From: Thermoflexus hugenholtzii JAD2
Lineage (GTDB): Bacteria > Chloroflexota > Chloroflexia > Chloroflexales > Roseiflexaceae
NCBI GenBank assembly: GCA_945881915.1
Contig: CAMCVW010000019.1
Coordinates: 1 to 56,168, forward strand
DNA: 56,168 nucleotides
Reading direction: 5' to 3'
In this document: positions 17,930 through 27,587 of the stretch, piece by piece
How positions within the stretch are numbered: position 1 is the first letter of the stretch
Layout of the letters: each line of letters opens with the position of its first letter
The notes under the pieces: generated by a model
Seen by the model: only the letters and a program-made list of their open reading frames with translations
What the model was told of the DNA's origin: nothing
The model's database searches: none
Position numbers and translations under genes: made by a program

Positions 17930-19452
17930 CACGAATAAAACTTCTCGCGCAGGGTATTGATTTCGTTTTTGAGGCGAGTGTCGGTGATGAGTTCGTCGGT
18001 GATTTTTTCGCAGCCATACATAATCGTGGTGTGGTCACGCCCACCAAGCAGGACACCGATGTCGACCAGACTGGCATCGGTTTCTTCGCGCAACAAATAC
18101 ATGGCAATCTGGCGCGGCATCACAATATTGCGACTGCGACCACGGCCCTGTAGGGTCTTGAGGTCGATGCCGTAGAACTCGCACACCGTGCGTATGATGA
18201 CATCTGCGGTGACGCGTTTTTTGGAGCGCGTGTCGAGCAGATCGCTGAGGGCAGACTGCGCGCCTTCAACGGTAATGCCAGTGCCGTTCATTTTGGCAAA
18301 CGCCACCACCCGATTGAGGCTGCCTTCGAGTTCGCGGATGTTGCTCTGGATGCGTTGCGCCAGAAACTCGATGACCGCAGGCGGCACATCGACCGTCATC
18401 TGCTCGGCTTTGGTGCGCAGAATGGCAATCCGTGTCTCGTAGTCGGGTAATTGCACATCCACAATGAGGCCCCACTCGAAGCGCGAACGCAATCGTTCTT
18501 CGAGGGTCAAAATCGCTTTGGGAGGGCGGTCCGAGGTCATCACGACCTGCTTGCCGGCGGTGTGCAGGGTGTTGAAGGTGTGGAAGAATTCTTCTTGGGT
18601 GGCATCCTTACCGGCGATGAATTGGATATCGTCGATGAGGAGGATGTCGATGTTGCGATAGCGATTGCGGAATTCTTCGGTCTGCTGGCGGCGAATGGCG
18701 TTGATCAAATCGTTGGTGAATTTTTCGCTCGAGACATAGAGCACATTGATATCGGGGTTCTGAGACAACGCTGCATTGCCGATGGCGTGCAGCAAGTGGG
18801 TTTTGCCCAACCCGACCCCACCATATAGGAACAAGGGGTTGTAGGCTTGGGCAGGGTGGTCTGCCACCGCCATACAGGCGGCACTGGCGAGCCGGTTGCT
18901 CGAGCCGATGATAAAGCGGTCGAAGGTAAAGCGTTGATTGAGCATGCCGCGCGCAGCCGTACTGAGGAAGTCTATCTGCTGCGGAGTGTCGTCGCCGGTG
19001 GTTTGCTTGCCCAGCATTTTGGGCTTCTGGCCGGGTTGGTCCGTGGGTGGGCGCGTCGCCTTGGGCTGATCGTTGGCACTGACCGTCTGCGGTTGCAACA
19101 AATCGGCCAGCGAATCATCAGCTACAGGCGTATCGCTGCCTTCGTCGCGGATGATGGGCAGTTTATTGGTCGTGCTGCTCTTGGTTGCGCTGCCGTCAAC
19201 GTGTGTGTAGGCACCGACAACGACCCGCACGCGCACCGAATATCCCAAAATATCCTTGAGGATAGTGGTAAGCATGCCGCTATAGCGCGACTCGACGGCC
19301 TCGCGCAACATCGGCGTGTTGACGCTGACGACGGCGATGTTGTTATCGAGATGCACCAGTTCGGTACGGCGCAACCAGGTATTGTATTCGCTGCGAGGCA
19401 ACTGGAGTTCCAGTGACCCGAGGACGCTATTCCACGTTTTGGCCAGATTCAC
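17929..19452 (-). CDS. dnaA: Chromosomal replication initiator protein DnaA
   Basis: DnaA is the AAA+ initiator that binds DnaA boxes and opens the origin. The 507-residue protein has domain I (1-80, with [14 protein letters not shown]), a polar linker (about 85-160), then the AAA+ domain. Walker A is GGVGLGKT at 211-218 and Walker B is LLIDDIQF near 271. The C-terminal helix-turn-helix has the DnaA signature [11 protein letters not shown]. The GTG at 19452 is chosen because it has AGGGAG five bases upstream; a TTG at 19470 lacks a site. Neither dnaN nor gyrB is adjacent. Only one clear inverted-repeat terminator separates it from the convergent cyclodeaminase. Confidence 0.97.
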   Translation of the reverse strand: MNLAKTWNSVLGSLELQLPRSEYNTWLRRTELVHLDNNIAVVSVNTPMLREAVESRYSGMLTTILKDILGYSVRVRVVVGAYTHVDGSATKSSTTNKLPIIRDEGSDTPVADDSLADLLQPQTVSANDQPKATRPPTDQPGQKPKMLGKQTTGDDTPQQIDFLSTAARGMLNQRFTFDRFIIGSSNRLASAACMAVADHPAQAYNPLFLYGGVGLGKTHLLHAIGNAALSQNPDINVLYVSSEKFTNDLINAIRRQQTEEFRNRYRNIDILLIDDIQFIAGKDATQEEFFHTFNTLHTAGKQVVMTSDRPPKAILTLEERLRSRFEWGLIVDVQLPDYETRIAILRTKAEQMTVDVPPAVIEFLAQRIQSNIRELEGSLNRVVAFAKMNGTGITVEGAQSALSDLLDTRSKKRVTADVIIRTVCEFYGIDLKTLQGRGRSRNIVMPRQIAMYLLREETDASLVDIGVLLGGRDHTTIMYGCEKITDELITDTRLKNEINTLREKFYS

Positions 19453-19682
19453 GGCTTCTCCCTGCCACAACGCATTTGGGGGTCAAAAAAAGCCGCCAAT
19501 GGCCGGCTTCAGGAGATGGTTTGGTGTCTTTCTATTCTACCCATTTTCGCCCAAACATGCAACCATGGCGACGACAGAGACGCGGACAGAATGCCCTCTG
19601 CAACGGATAATGCGCGCAGAACGTCGTTTTATTCAAAAATTCATATTTTTACAACGTGATTTTTGTTTAAAACTTAACCGAT

Positions 19683-19712
19683 TTGCTTTTTTCTTTGTCA
19701 CTCGCGTATACT
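19683..19712 (+). promoter_or_regulatory. Probable promoter of the lipoprotein gene
   Basis: TTGCTT (19683-19688) and TATACT (19707-19712) are separated by 18 bases and lie 37 bases upstream of the next start codon. The region between dnaA and this gene is AT-rich but shows no TTATCCACA-type DnaA box that I can find. Confidence 0.5.
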
Positions 19713-19749
19713 CAAATCAGCACTAGCATGCAGAGAAAGCAGGATACAG

Positions 19750-20130
19750 ATGAACCGACGAACATTTTTGGGTGCACTGGTGACCGGTGCGACGTTGATC
19801 GCACTGAGCGCCTGTGGCACAGCGGCAGCCCCGGCCGAAGGCAGCGGCGCACAAGCATTGCCGCCCGTCATGATTGAATTGGGCGGCGAGAGCATCATTG
19901 GCGACGCACCGGCGAGCATCAAGGTCAACGACTTTGTGGTCTTCGCCGGCGAATCGAAGGGGTGGACCGTGGCAACCACCACACCCGACCTCGTGACGGT
20001 CTCACAAGGCGGCACCCAAGACACGTACGAGACCAACCCCGGCTTCCAGGCAATCAACGCCGGTGCAGCGGTGGTCACCATTACCAGCCCCATGGGGACC
20101 GTCATTACCCTCGACATCACTGTCGAATAG
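19750..20130 (+). CDS. Small lipoprotein of unknown function
   Basis: The 126-residue protein begins MNRRTFLGALVTGATLIALSAC. It has a twin arginine, a hydrophobic stretch and a lipobox ending at C22, so it is probably exported (possibly by Tat), lipidated by Lgt and anchored to the membrane. The mature part (about 100 residues) is predicted to be beta-rich, with alternating hydrophobic strands (FVVFAGESKG, AVVTITSPMGTVITLDI), like a single Ig-like domain. No family was recognised. It has its own promoter-like sequence and terminator, so it is probably transcribed alone. Confidence 0.8.
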   Translation: MNRRTFLGALVTGATLIALSACGTAAAPAEGSGAQALPPVMIELGGESIIGDAPASIKVNDFVVFAGESKGWTVATTTPDLVTVSQGGTQDTYETNPGFQAINAGAAVVTITSPMGTVITLDITVE

Positions 20131-20145
20131 GTATCGTCTGGCACG

Positions 20146-20175
20146 CACCCCGAGCAACGGCTCGGGGTGTTTTTT
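20146..20175 (+). terminator. Rho-independent terminator after the lipoprotein gene
   Basis: CACCCCGAGC and GCTCGGGGTG form a perfect ten-base stem with an AACG loop, followed by six T. It lies 16 bases after the stop. Confidence 0.92.
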
Positions 20176-20296
20176 GTGCACGATGCATGGGTTTTTTATC
20201 TATGAAAAAAGAAAGCGGCCGTCCGTACTCCCGTCGGGAGGGGTAATGCCCCGTTCATCAAAAAATGGTACTGTATGGTGGGAAGAGGAGAATGCC

Positions 20297-21187
20297 ATGC
20301 GCACACCACACATTCGCATCCACGGTTTGCCGATGGACATCGGCCAAAATAGGCGCGGTGTCGACATGGGACCGAGTGCCATCCGCTATGCGGGATTGAC
20401 GGAACGGCTCATCGGACTCGGTTATACCGTCCACGACGGTGGGAACATCGAGCTCGGCGCAGACTCGGCAGACGCCACGATCCTCACCAATGCGCATCAT
20501 GCCGCCGGAGTTGCAGCGATTGCGGATCGTTCCTGTGCAGCGATGCAGGCCTGCATCGCTGCCGACGACGTGGCAATCTTCCTCGGTGGGGATCATAGTT
20601 GTGCCCTCGGCACCGTGGCGGGGTCGTTGACGCGCAGCGGCAGGACGGGGGTACTGTGGGTCGATGCGCATGCAGACTTCAATACGCCCGACACGTCGCC
20701 GTCTGGGAATGTCCACGGCATGGTCGTCGCCAGTCTGATGGGCATGTGCCCAGCGCCCTTGCGTATCGGCACGCCGGTGTTGGCAGCATCCGACATCATC
20801 ATGGTGGCGATACGCGACCTCGACCGCGAAGAACGCAGCGCACTGCGTGCCAGCGGCATCACGGTGTATACCATGCGTGACATCGACGAACAGGGTATTC
20901 CCGCGATTATGCGGCGCATCCAGTTGCAGTTTTCAACCTGCGAGAGCCTGCATGTCAGCTTCGATATGGATTCACTCGACCCGAGTATTGCCCCTGGTGT
21001 GGGGACGCCGGTGGGTGGGGGACTCAGTATTCGTGAAGCGCATCTCATCATGGAATTGCTGTGTGACGACGGACGCGTCCGCGCCCTCGATATGGTGGAA
21101 GTCAATCCCATCCTCGACCATTTGAATCGCACTGCAGAACTCGCGGTCGATTTGACGGCGAGTCTGTTCGGCCAACGCATTATCTAG
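20297..21187 (+). CDS. rocF: Arginase
   Basis: Arginase hydrolyses arginine to ornithine and urea with two manganese ions. The 296-residue protein has the three ureohydrolase metal motifs: GGDHS, DAHADFNTPDTSPSGNVHGM and SFDMDSLDPSIAPGVGTP. The N-terminus IHGLPMDIGQNRRGVDMGPSAIRY is characteristic of arginases rather than agmatinases. The ATG at 20297 follows GAGGAGAATGCC. A second ureohydrolase, the agmatinase-type speB, lies at 45340. Transcription probably ends at the 18-bp-stem hairpin at 21202. Confidence 0.93.
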   Translation: MRTPHIRIHGLPMDIGQNRRGVDMGPSAIRYAGLTERLIGLGYTVHDGGNIELGADSADATILTNAHHAAGVAAIADRSCAAMQACIAADDVAIFLGGDHSCALGTVAGSLTRSGRTGVLWVDAHADFNTPDTSPSGNVHGMVVASLMGMCPAPLRIGTPVLAASDIIMVAIRDLDREERSALRASGITVYTMRDIDEQGIPAIMRRIQLQFSTCESLHVSFDMDSLDPSIAPGVGTPVGGGLSIREAHLIMELLCDDGRVRALDMVEVNPILDHLNRTAELAVDLTASLFGQRII

Positions 21188-21201
21188 CCTGCGCAATGAA
21201 T

Positions 21202-21241
21202 ACACGACGCCCCCGATGTTTGCACATCGGGGGCGTCGTGT
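21202..21241. terminator. Bidirectional terminator between arginase and the convergent membrane gene
   Basis: An 18-base perfect stem (ACACGACGCCCCCGATGT with its complement) closes over the loop TTGC. It lies between two convergent genes. T-runs are poor on both sides. Confidence 0.75.
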
Positions 21242-21257
21242 CTGTGTGCGGCTGAGA

Positions 21258-22880
21258 CTACTCGACCACGAACGCCATGCGTGTGCCTTGGAGGGTTCCG
21301 TCGATATAGACTTCGACGGCATAGTCCCCTTCGGGAAGCACGTAGGACGGACCAAGGTCAATCGGGACGTCGATGGATGCAGAACCGTCACTGGCCTGAT
21401 CCCAATCGCCGATAAATCGGAGGGATTCGTCCTCATACCCATCGGCGTAGAATTTGACCAAGACATGGGCACCGGCGGTGACCCCGGTCGCAGTTGCCTG
21501 CACGGTCAACGGGATCCCGTCAAACGAGGTGTTGTCGAATGTATCAGAGGCGACGAAGCTGTCGTTCTCGTCCTTGGTACCCAGCGTCAGTTCTTGGAGT
21601 GAACCGGCACTCGGTGTCAATTGGAATGCGAGGGTCGTCACGAGTGAACGGGCATCGGCGATGGCAGCATCGATTGCCAGCGCTTGTTCGGCACTGCGCT
21701 CGGGAGCACCAGCGATGGGCTCACTATCGCGCAATTCGGCGATGACATCGGCGGCTTCTTCGATGGCATACAAGAAGTCTTCGTCGGGTTCATTGCCTTT
21801 GGCGCGGACATCTGCGACGGTCGCGATTGCGCTGTCACGCATGGCCTTCGAGGCAGCGGCAACGGCTGCGGGGTCTTGCTCGGCGGCGGTCACGGCGATC
21901 ATCGTCCCGAGGGCAGTCGGTGATGCGGGCTCGCGCTTCACCCACTCTACGGTGATGGTGCGTGCATTCGCGATATCGCCGACGATGAGGTAGAGGTAAC
22001 TCTGCCACGAATCGACGCTCGAAACATCGTAGCCAGCGGCGCGAGCTGCAGCAAAACCGGCCAATGCTTCGTCGTTTTTACCCTCAGTGTAGAGCAACAG
22101 GGCACGCTCATAGTGGGCATCGCCGTAGCTTGGCAGGGCAGCGATTGCTTCGTCGTAGGCAGCGACAGCACCGGTGACGTCCGCTTGGTACGCCAAGGTG
22201 TAGGCTTTGACGTAGGCGTCTACTGCCGGTGCCGAGTATGCTGGCAGTGGTTCACGGTAGGTCTGGATGGACCAATTGGCGGTGATGAGGGTAATCACAA
22301 TGGCAGTAGAGAAAATCATCAAGCGCGGAATGTCTGACATGACCAAACACAGACCCAACAACCCCAACACGACCGCAAGCAGCGTGAGGTGCACGATGTA
22401 GGTGTTCGCCTTGGTATCCCAGGCCATATCGAGCGCTTGCATAAACGTTCGCATCTGCTCCGCATTGGTTGCGTCACGGAGGTAGACGTCGACTTCGTAT
22501 GCTGCAGGACCTTTGTCACCCATTGATGCGTAGGGTTCGCCATACGCTGGTGAGATGACCGTCAATGCGTCTTTTGCATCGCCCAGCGTCGTTATTGCAT
22601 CGGTCTGGCCATTGAGTTCGGCCAAATCTTGCTGCTGGGTCAGGAGTTCTTCGACACGTGATGCGTAGTCGAGATTCGCCGAGACCATTGTCTCGCCAAC
22701 GCTCCGTATACGCATGGCGTCGAGGGAATATCGTTGGGTCTGGGCACGGTAGTCGGTATTGAGGTTACCTGCATGCACTTGCAGCATGCCGACTATACCG
22801 GCGAATACCGTCACGATACCGATAATGACACCAATCCATCCGTCAAATTCGTTCAGTCGGTCGACAATACGCTTCATCAT
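21258..22880 (-). CDS. Membrane protein with TPR-like region and beta-rich C-terminus
   Basis: I do not recognise the family of this 540-residue protein. A transmembrane helix is predicted near residues 15-36 and two more near 163-212. Between the first and second lies a soluble region of about 125 residues. After the helices, residues 220-310 look like TPR repeats (VTGAVAAYDEAIAALPSYGDAHYERAL and KNDEALAGFAAARAAG split by short linkers). The C-terminal 110 residues are beta-rich and end like an Ig-like or DUF4352 domain (LPEGDYAVEVYIDGTLQGTR). Its start overlaps the stop of the preceding gene as ATGA, so the two proteins are made together and may form a complex. Confidence 0.75.
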   Translation of the reverse strand: MMKRIVDRLNEFDGWIGVIIGIVTVFAGIVGMLQVHAGNLNTDYRAQTQRYSLDAMRIRSVGETMVSANLDYASRVEELLTQQQDLAELNGQTDAITTLGDAKDALTVISPAYGEPYASMGDKGPAAYEVDVYLRDATNAEQMRTFMQALDMAWDTKANTYIVHLTLLAVVLGLLGLCLVMSDIPRLMIFSTAIVITLITANWSIQTYREPLPAYSAPAVDAYVKAYTLAYQADVTGAVAAYDEAIAALPSYGDAHYERALLLYTEGKNDEALAGFAAARAAGYDVSSVDSWQSYLYLIVGDIANARTITVEWVKREPASPTALGTMIAVTAAEQDPAAVAAASKAMRDSAIATVADVRAKGNEPDEDFLYAIEEAADVIAELRDSEPIAGAPERSAEQALAIDAAIADARSLVTTLAFQLTPSAGSLQELTLGTKDENDSFVASDTFDNTSFDGIPLTVQATATGVTAGAHVLVKFYADGYEDESLRFIGDWDQASDGSASIDVPIDLGPSYVLPEGDYAVEVYIDGTLQGTRMAFVVE

Positions 22881-23527
22881 TTCGCTACCACCTGTTCGAT
22901 GAGAATGGTTTGAATTGCCAAACCAATCGATACCAATGAACTCACCGTCGCGATGATGGTATTGACCAATGGCGAAGGAATGATTTCGGTACAGGCCAGC
23001 AACAAGACGATAATCGCATACACGAACAGCAAGACGACCAATTGGTCTGTCTTGGAGCGGAATGATGCCGCATCTGCTAACGGCCCGGAGGCATCGGCGG
23101 TACGACGACCGACGATGGTTGCATAATTCGCGCGTGTGTCGGCGCGCTGGTTGTAGCTCCCATCACGGAGCACAAAGCGTTGTGGGAAGTAGGACTTGGC
23201 AACGGTCCGTGGGATTCCCTGCTGTGCCTGCACCTCAGCCAACACATCGGTCATTGTCTCGTCGGTATTTGCCTCGAAGACTTCACCCGCGATTGATTCA
23301 TTTGCTACTGCAACACGGAAGTCCATGTAGGCACGCGCATGATTCGCTACATCGCCGGAAGCACGAATGGATGCATTCGCATCGACAATCAGCGCCAAGG
23401 CTGCGTCGTTATACGAATCGCCCATGCTGTCGTCTGTCACCGACATGCGCCACGCCGTGTAGGCGCCGCAACATGCGGACAACAAGAGCGCAAAGGCCAC
23501 CACAATTTTGGCGGTCGTCTCTTTCAT
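22877..23527 (-). CDS. Membrane protein of unknown function, coupled to the TPR protein
   Basis: The 216-residue protein has an N-terminal hydrophobic helix (about residues 7-27, including LLLSACCGAY). A soluble domain of about 110 residues follows, then two C-terminal helices (about 160-210). The layout copies the first part of the next gene: one helix, a soluble domain, then a helix pair. The two may therefore be distant paralogs. The ATG at 23527 has AGAGGAG five bases upstream; a GTG six bases earlier is too close to it. It overlaps the next gene by four bases (ATGA). No known family was recognised. Confidence 0.75.
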   Translation of the reverse strand: MKETTAKIVVAFALLLSACCGAYTAWRMSVTDDSMGDSYNDAALALIVDANASIRASGDVANHARAYMDFRVAVANESIAGEVFEANTDETMTDVLAEVQAQQGIPRTVAKSYFPQRFVLRDGSYNQRADTRANYATIVGRRTADASGPLADAASFRSKTDQLVVLLFVYAIIVLLLACTEIIPSPLVNTIIATVSSLVSIGLAIQTILIEQVVAK

Positions 23528-24215
23528 ACACACTCCTCTGATTTCGAATCTATGGTCTTGATGACTGTTTCATTATACCCTATCGTAAATTGTTTCATCA
23601 ACTGCAAACGGCTTTCAACCCACATCCCACACATTCTCCCGACGCGTTATGCTTTTTTTCTATTTTATTAACTAATTACGGTCCTCCCACATAATCATTC
23701 GGATCTTTCCCCATTTTGTCGATACTAGTGACTCTGACGTACACGCAATATACGTTCACTGCACTGCGATGCGTTCGGAGTGTCGCGCCATGTGGATGAC
23801 TGCAGCGCACAAAATGCCTGTTAGCACCCAACCCCAGCTACGGGTACGTTCGTCTCGTCGGTGTATGGAAGGACGAACGCGCAGTCTGTTTGCGGTGAAT
23901 TATTTGTATAATCGTCACAGATACCTCGGGTAAGTCACCCCTGCATCTCGCCGTTGTGAATGCGTTGCCCTGTTACACGATTGGTACACCGTTCCGACGT
24001 ATTGGGCGCTCAACACACGCCAAACGAATTTCGTACCCGACCCGCGGACTTCTCATTCGAGTCGGGGCAAAACCCGTGGATCAGGCCGGTGTGCACAGGA
24101 ATTGATTCCCGCTATGTATGCTCTTGCGTGCGGGGCTGCAGCAACCTGGAACAGCACAGACTGGCCGTAGCATCGTTGTTATGCTGCACTCTATTGCAGC
24201 CGAAAGGACACCACC
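23528..24215. other. Intergenic region of about 690 bases, no gene seen
   Basis: No convincing coding region is visible on either strand. The region between two divergently oriented membrane protein genes is AT-richer near 23560-23700. A TATAAT at 23907-23912 (in TTGTATAATCG) could be a promoter element for the downstream small membrane gene, though it is 300 bases away. No tRNA-like fold or repeat was found. Confidence 0.5.
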
Positions 24216-24584
24216 ATGCCGACTCTGATGACGATCTCACTGGCAGCAAACATTCTGATCCTGGTACCGATTGTGGTGTTGATGGCAATGAAGTCGTGGG
24301 TGATTGACGACGCATGGGGGCCATTCACCGCAGCCCGCGGGATTCTCTTTTCGATCTATCTTGCAATCTTAGTGGCGTCAATCGTGCTCGTAATCATCCC
24401 TATACCTGCCTTCATCGCTGCGCTGTTGTTGGTGCAGGTCATCTACAAAATCACCACACCGTTCACCGTTGGTCGGCTGCAAAACCCCATCATCATCAGT
24501 AATCTTGTCGTTGCGGCGTTGCACAGTGTCACGCTGGTGTCCATTTTTCGCCTCTACGGCGATCAATTCATGCCGATACGCTGA
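24216..24584 (+). CDS. Small integral membrane protein (about four helices)
   Basis: This 122-residue protein is almost wholly hydrophobic, with predicted helices at about 6-27, 42-66, 68-80 and 93-115. Short conserved-looking loops read DDAWGPFTAARGIL and TPFTVGRLQNP. The ATG at 24216 has AAAGGA eight bases upstream, a good ribosome-binding site, and codon use is normal for the window. I do not recognise the family, and nothing nearby suggests a role. A GC-rich 16-base palindrome follows the stop. Confidence 0.7.
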   Translation: MPTLMTISLAANILILVPIVVLMAMKSWVIDDAWGPFTAARGILFSIYLAILVASIVLVIIPIPAFIAALLLVQVIYKITTPFTVGRLQNPIIISNLVVAALHSVTLVSIFRLYGDQFMPIR

Positions 24585-24992
24585 GTCTTGTCCCCGCTGC
24601 ACGGGTACCCGTGCGAAACCGAAATACCATGTAGCACACATCGTACTGATTGCTGCGCTCGACTCCTTGTGGGCATATATCCCAGATGCAAAATAAACGG
24701 TTTGGTCCGCGCAATGGCCGTATGCGAGAGCAGCGCTTTCTGCACAGCGATGCGTTCGTTGCACTGTTGCAACATTCTGACGGTTTGGCCGTTCCGCGTG
24801 CGTCACATCGCGACTCTATAGTGCACGCGCATGTGCCGTTCCATCGCAACCCAGCCCGCCACTCGTGAATAGCAGTGATTGCGTTACAACATAACGTATT
24901 ACGCGCTTTAGACTTGGACCCAAAACCACTTATGTGGACACAAAAAAGAGTAACGTATGTAAGGGTATCGCTTGAACGGAAGGAATCAGAGG
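24585..24992. other. Intergenic region of about 400 bases
   Basis: It contains a perfect 16-base palindrome GCACGGGTACCCGTGC at 24599-24614 just after the small membrane gene. The last 90 bases are nearly the same as the sequence upstream of the second secreted paralog at 26363 (TTATGTGGACACAAAAAA, then CGCTTGAACGGAAGGAATCA). That part probably carries the shared promoter and ribosome-binding site. Nothing coding was recognised between. Confidence 0.6.
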
Positions 24993-26164
24993 ATGCGACG
25001 CATAGTAGGATTTGTGCTGGTGTTTGGTCTCTTGGTTGGTGTGCAGCCAAATCAGTATGCTAAGGCCGCCCAGCGCTGCTTCACCGAGACGAATCAGTGC
25101 ATGGATGGGCGGATTGCCGAATTCTGGGAGCAGAATGGCGGGTTAGCAGTGTTTGGCTTCCCTATCGGGCCGCAGGAGCTGTCAACGGTCGATGGCAAGC
25201 CTTCACGGTGCAGCGCTTTGAACGTAACCGCCTCGAACTGCACCCTGAGAACGCACGACCGTACGACGTATTGCTCGGCCGCCTCGGCGCAGACCGATTG
25301 GGTCAGCAAGGACGTGACTGGTTCGGCTTCGCCAAGAGCGGTGACACTGGCGGCTGTCGAGTCTTTGCCGAGACCGGGCATGCAATCTGCGGCGCCATCC
25401 TCAAAGCCTGGCGTTCGAATGGATTGCAGATTGATGGCAAACGGGGTGTGACCGATGGTGAAAGTCTGGCCTTATTTGGCATGCCGCTGTCGGGCCTATT
25501 GACCGAGACGTTGTCGGATGGCAAGCAGTACCAGGTCCAGTGGTTCGAGCGCGCACGATTCGAGCTGCATCCCGAAAATGCCGCACCGTACGATGTGTTG
25601 CTAGGTCTGGTCGGCAGTGAAGACACTGCATTCCGCAGCAAACCTGCGCCGACCGCGGTTCCTCAAGCGACTGCTGTGCCACAAGCCACCGCAGTGCCGA
25701 CGCCTGATACCACATCGATACTGAACAAATCACAACTCAATGCACGTCGACGCGCGATGCCAGCAGGCTATTGGACCACGACGCAGTACGGCGTCCAACT
25801 TGCAGCGGGCAGTATTACCTACATACCAAACATTCGCTACACGGATGCCTCGCCGGGACGCAAAATCGTTGCACTTTCTATCACGGTCAAGAATGTCCGC
25901 GGACGGGGGGACGATGATGTCTACATTAACCCCTTCAGATTCACGTTGATTGATCTTGAGGGAAATAGTTATAGTCACATGTCGGCTACGTATTCGCTCG
26001 ACGGGTGGTTTGATTCGGCGAGCATATACCCAGGATATTCCGGCGGAGGCCAACTCGCGTTTGAAATACCCAATACGACAGCACCAGCGCAACTGATTTT
26101 CGTGCATGAAAGTTACAGTGCGACACCGATGGTTTTGGAATTACGTACACTTCCCCTGCGTTGA
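24993..26164 (+). pseudogene. Secreted double-module protein, paralog A, frameshifted
   Basis: This is the first of six tandem paralogs. The start ATG at 24993 has AAGGA eight bases upstream and a signal peptide ending near AKAAQRCF. Reading is normal until VDGK (about base 25199). There one base is missing relative to the paralogs, and the correct protein continues in another frame from AFTVQRFERNRLELHPEN to the end. If restored it would have the two N-terminal modules, then a Pro/Ala/Thr linker (PTAVPQATAVPQATAVPTP) and a C-terminal DUF4352-like Ig domain (about residues 240-390). A single-base sequencing error is possible. The rest of the sequence is otherwise intact, so the lesion is recent or false. 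Confidence 0.8.
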
Positions 26165-26221
26165 CGAATCCATAATCCCGTCCAATGCTCCAAAATTCTT
26201 CTATGTCAGAATCCACTTCAG

Positions 26222-26251
26222 CATCACGCCTGTCATGAGACAGGCGTGATG
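26222..26251 (+). terminator. Hairpin between paralogs A and B
   Basis: CATCACGCCTGTC and GACAGGCGTGATG form a perfect 13-base stem with an ATGA loop. No T-run follows, so termination strength is uncertain. Confidence 0.6.
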
Positions 26252-26362
26252 GATTGCAATACAACGTAATACGCATTTTAGATGTAGACAAAAAACCACT
26301 TATGTGGACACAAAAAACAGTAGCGTATGTATGGGTATCGCTTGAACGGAAGGAATCAGAGG

Positions 26363-27583
26363 ATGAGACGTATAGTAGGATTTTTGCTGGTGCTTGGTCT
26401 CTTGATTGGTATACAGCCAAAGCAGGCCGCCAAGGCCGCCCAACGTTGCTTCACCGAAACGAATCAGTGCATGGATGGGCGCATCGCCGAGTTTTGGGAA
26501 CAAAACGGTGGTCTGGCGGTCTTCGGATTTCCCATTGGTCCACAGGAACTGGTGCTCATTGATGGCAAAAGCTTCACGATCCAGCGCTTCGAGCGCAATC
26601 GACTCGAGTTGCACCCCGAGAACAAACGCCCATACGATGTGCTCCTCGGTCGATTGGGTGCTGATCGGCTCGGCCAACAGGGTCGTGACTGGTTCGGCTT
26701 TGCCAAGAGCGGCGACACCGGCGGCTGTCGGGTCTTTGCCGAGACCGGCCATGCCGTGTGTGGTGCCATCCTCAAGGCCTGGCGTTCGAATGGATTGCAG
26801 ATTGATGGCAAACGAGGTGTGACCGATGGTGAGAGTCTGGCGTTGTTCGGCATGCCGTTGTCGGGTCTGCTGACCGAGACGTTGTCGGACGGCAAGCAAT
26901 ACCAGGTGCAGTGGTTCGAGCGCGCACGATTCGAGCTGCATCCCGAAAATGCCGCGCCGTATGATGTGTTGCTGGGGTTGTTGGGGAATGAAGTCGGTGG
27001 TGGGGCCGCTCCTGCCGCAGCTGCAGCGCCTGCGCCAGCAGCAAAAGGACCAGGCAGTCTGTTTGTGCCGTTGCACAAGCGGATGTTTGCTTCGTACATG
27101 CTCGAAAAGTGGGGGTACAAGCTCGATTCCTGGGAACAGGAGTGGGAAATTAGTTCGAGCTTTATTGATGGGCTTAATGACGGAACTGGTGTAGTGCATG
27201 ATGCAAACGACTGGCGTGACAACCTGGTTCAATCGGTCGACGTGAATACCGGAATGTACTCACCGAGTGGGAAATATTGGGGACTCGTTTATTCAATTGT
27301 TGAATTTACCAACAACGCAGATGCACAGACAATGTATTACGACATTGACGTTGAAAAACCAATGAAATCGTCGTTGGGTCTGCATTTCTACAGTCCAAAC
27401 AGTGTTTGTACTGAGCAGTGGGCAGTTGGCTCAACAGAAAACGGAACCACGATAAGCCGCCTCAAGATGCGCTGCAATAACAAGATCCTCACACTAAATG
27501 TGTTAGGTTCGGGAAATCTCGAAGAATTTAGTCAACTTTTTTCCAACATCGACCAATTCTTCGCAGGTAGCTTCAGCTGGTAA
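26363..27583 (+). CDS. Secreted double-module protein, paralog B
   Basis: The 406-residue protein has a signal peptide (about 1-26, ending KAAQRC), so it acts outside the cytoplasm. Two N-terminal modules follow at about 29-98 and 121-208. Each has an ETxxC or ETGHxVCG motif, a GGLAVFGFP or LALFGMP motif and an FERxRxELHPEN motif. Four conserved cysteines could form disulfides. An Ala/Pro linker (211-231) leads to a C-terminal domain of about 175 residues (WEISSSFIDGLNDGTG, WGLVYSIVEFTNNADAQ), homologous to that of paralog C and different from A, D, E and F. The modules resemble LGFP-like repeats common in Chloroflexota secreted proteins. Ligand and role are unknown. It ends before a strong terminator. 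Confidence 0.82.
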   Translation: MRRIVGFLLVLGLLIGIQPKQAAKAAQRCFTETNQCMDGRIAEFWEQNGGLAVFGFPIGPQELVLIDGKSFTIQRFERNRLELHPENKRPYDVLLGRLGADRLGQQGRDWFGFAKSGDTGGCRVFAETGHAVCGAILKAWRSNGLQIDGKRGVTDGESLALFGMPLSGLLTETLSDGKQYQVQWFERARFELHPENAAPYDVLLGLLGNEVGGGAAPAAAAAPAPAAKGPGSLFVPLHKRMFASYMLEKWGYKLDSWEQEWEISSSFIDGLNDGTGVVHDANDWRDNLVQSVDVNTGMYSPSGKYWGLVYSIVEFTNNADAQTMYYDIDVEKPMKSSLGLHFYSPNSVCTEQWAVGSTENGTTISRLKMRCNNKILTLNVLGSGNLEEFSQLFSNIDQFFAGSFSW

Positions 27584-27587
27584 TCCG

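Noticed and set aside
19453-19749. Replication origin upstream of dnaA
   Set aside because: The region is AT-rich, but no TTATCCACA-type boxes in a cluster could be found.
23960-24307. Open frame of 115 residues before the small membrane gene
   Set aside because: It overlaps the better supported gene at 24216 in another frame, has no ribosome-binding site and no domain.
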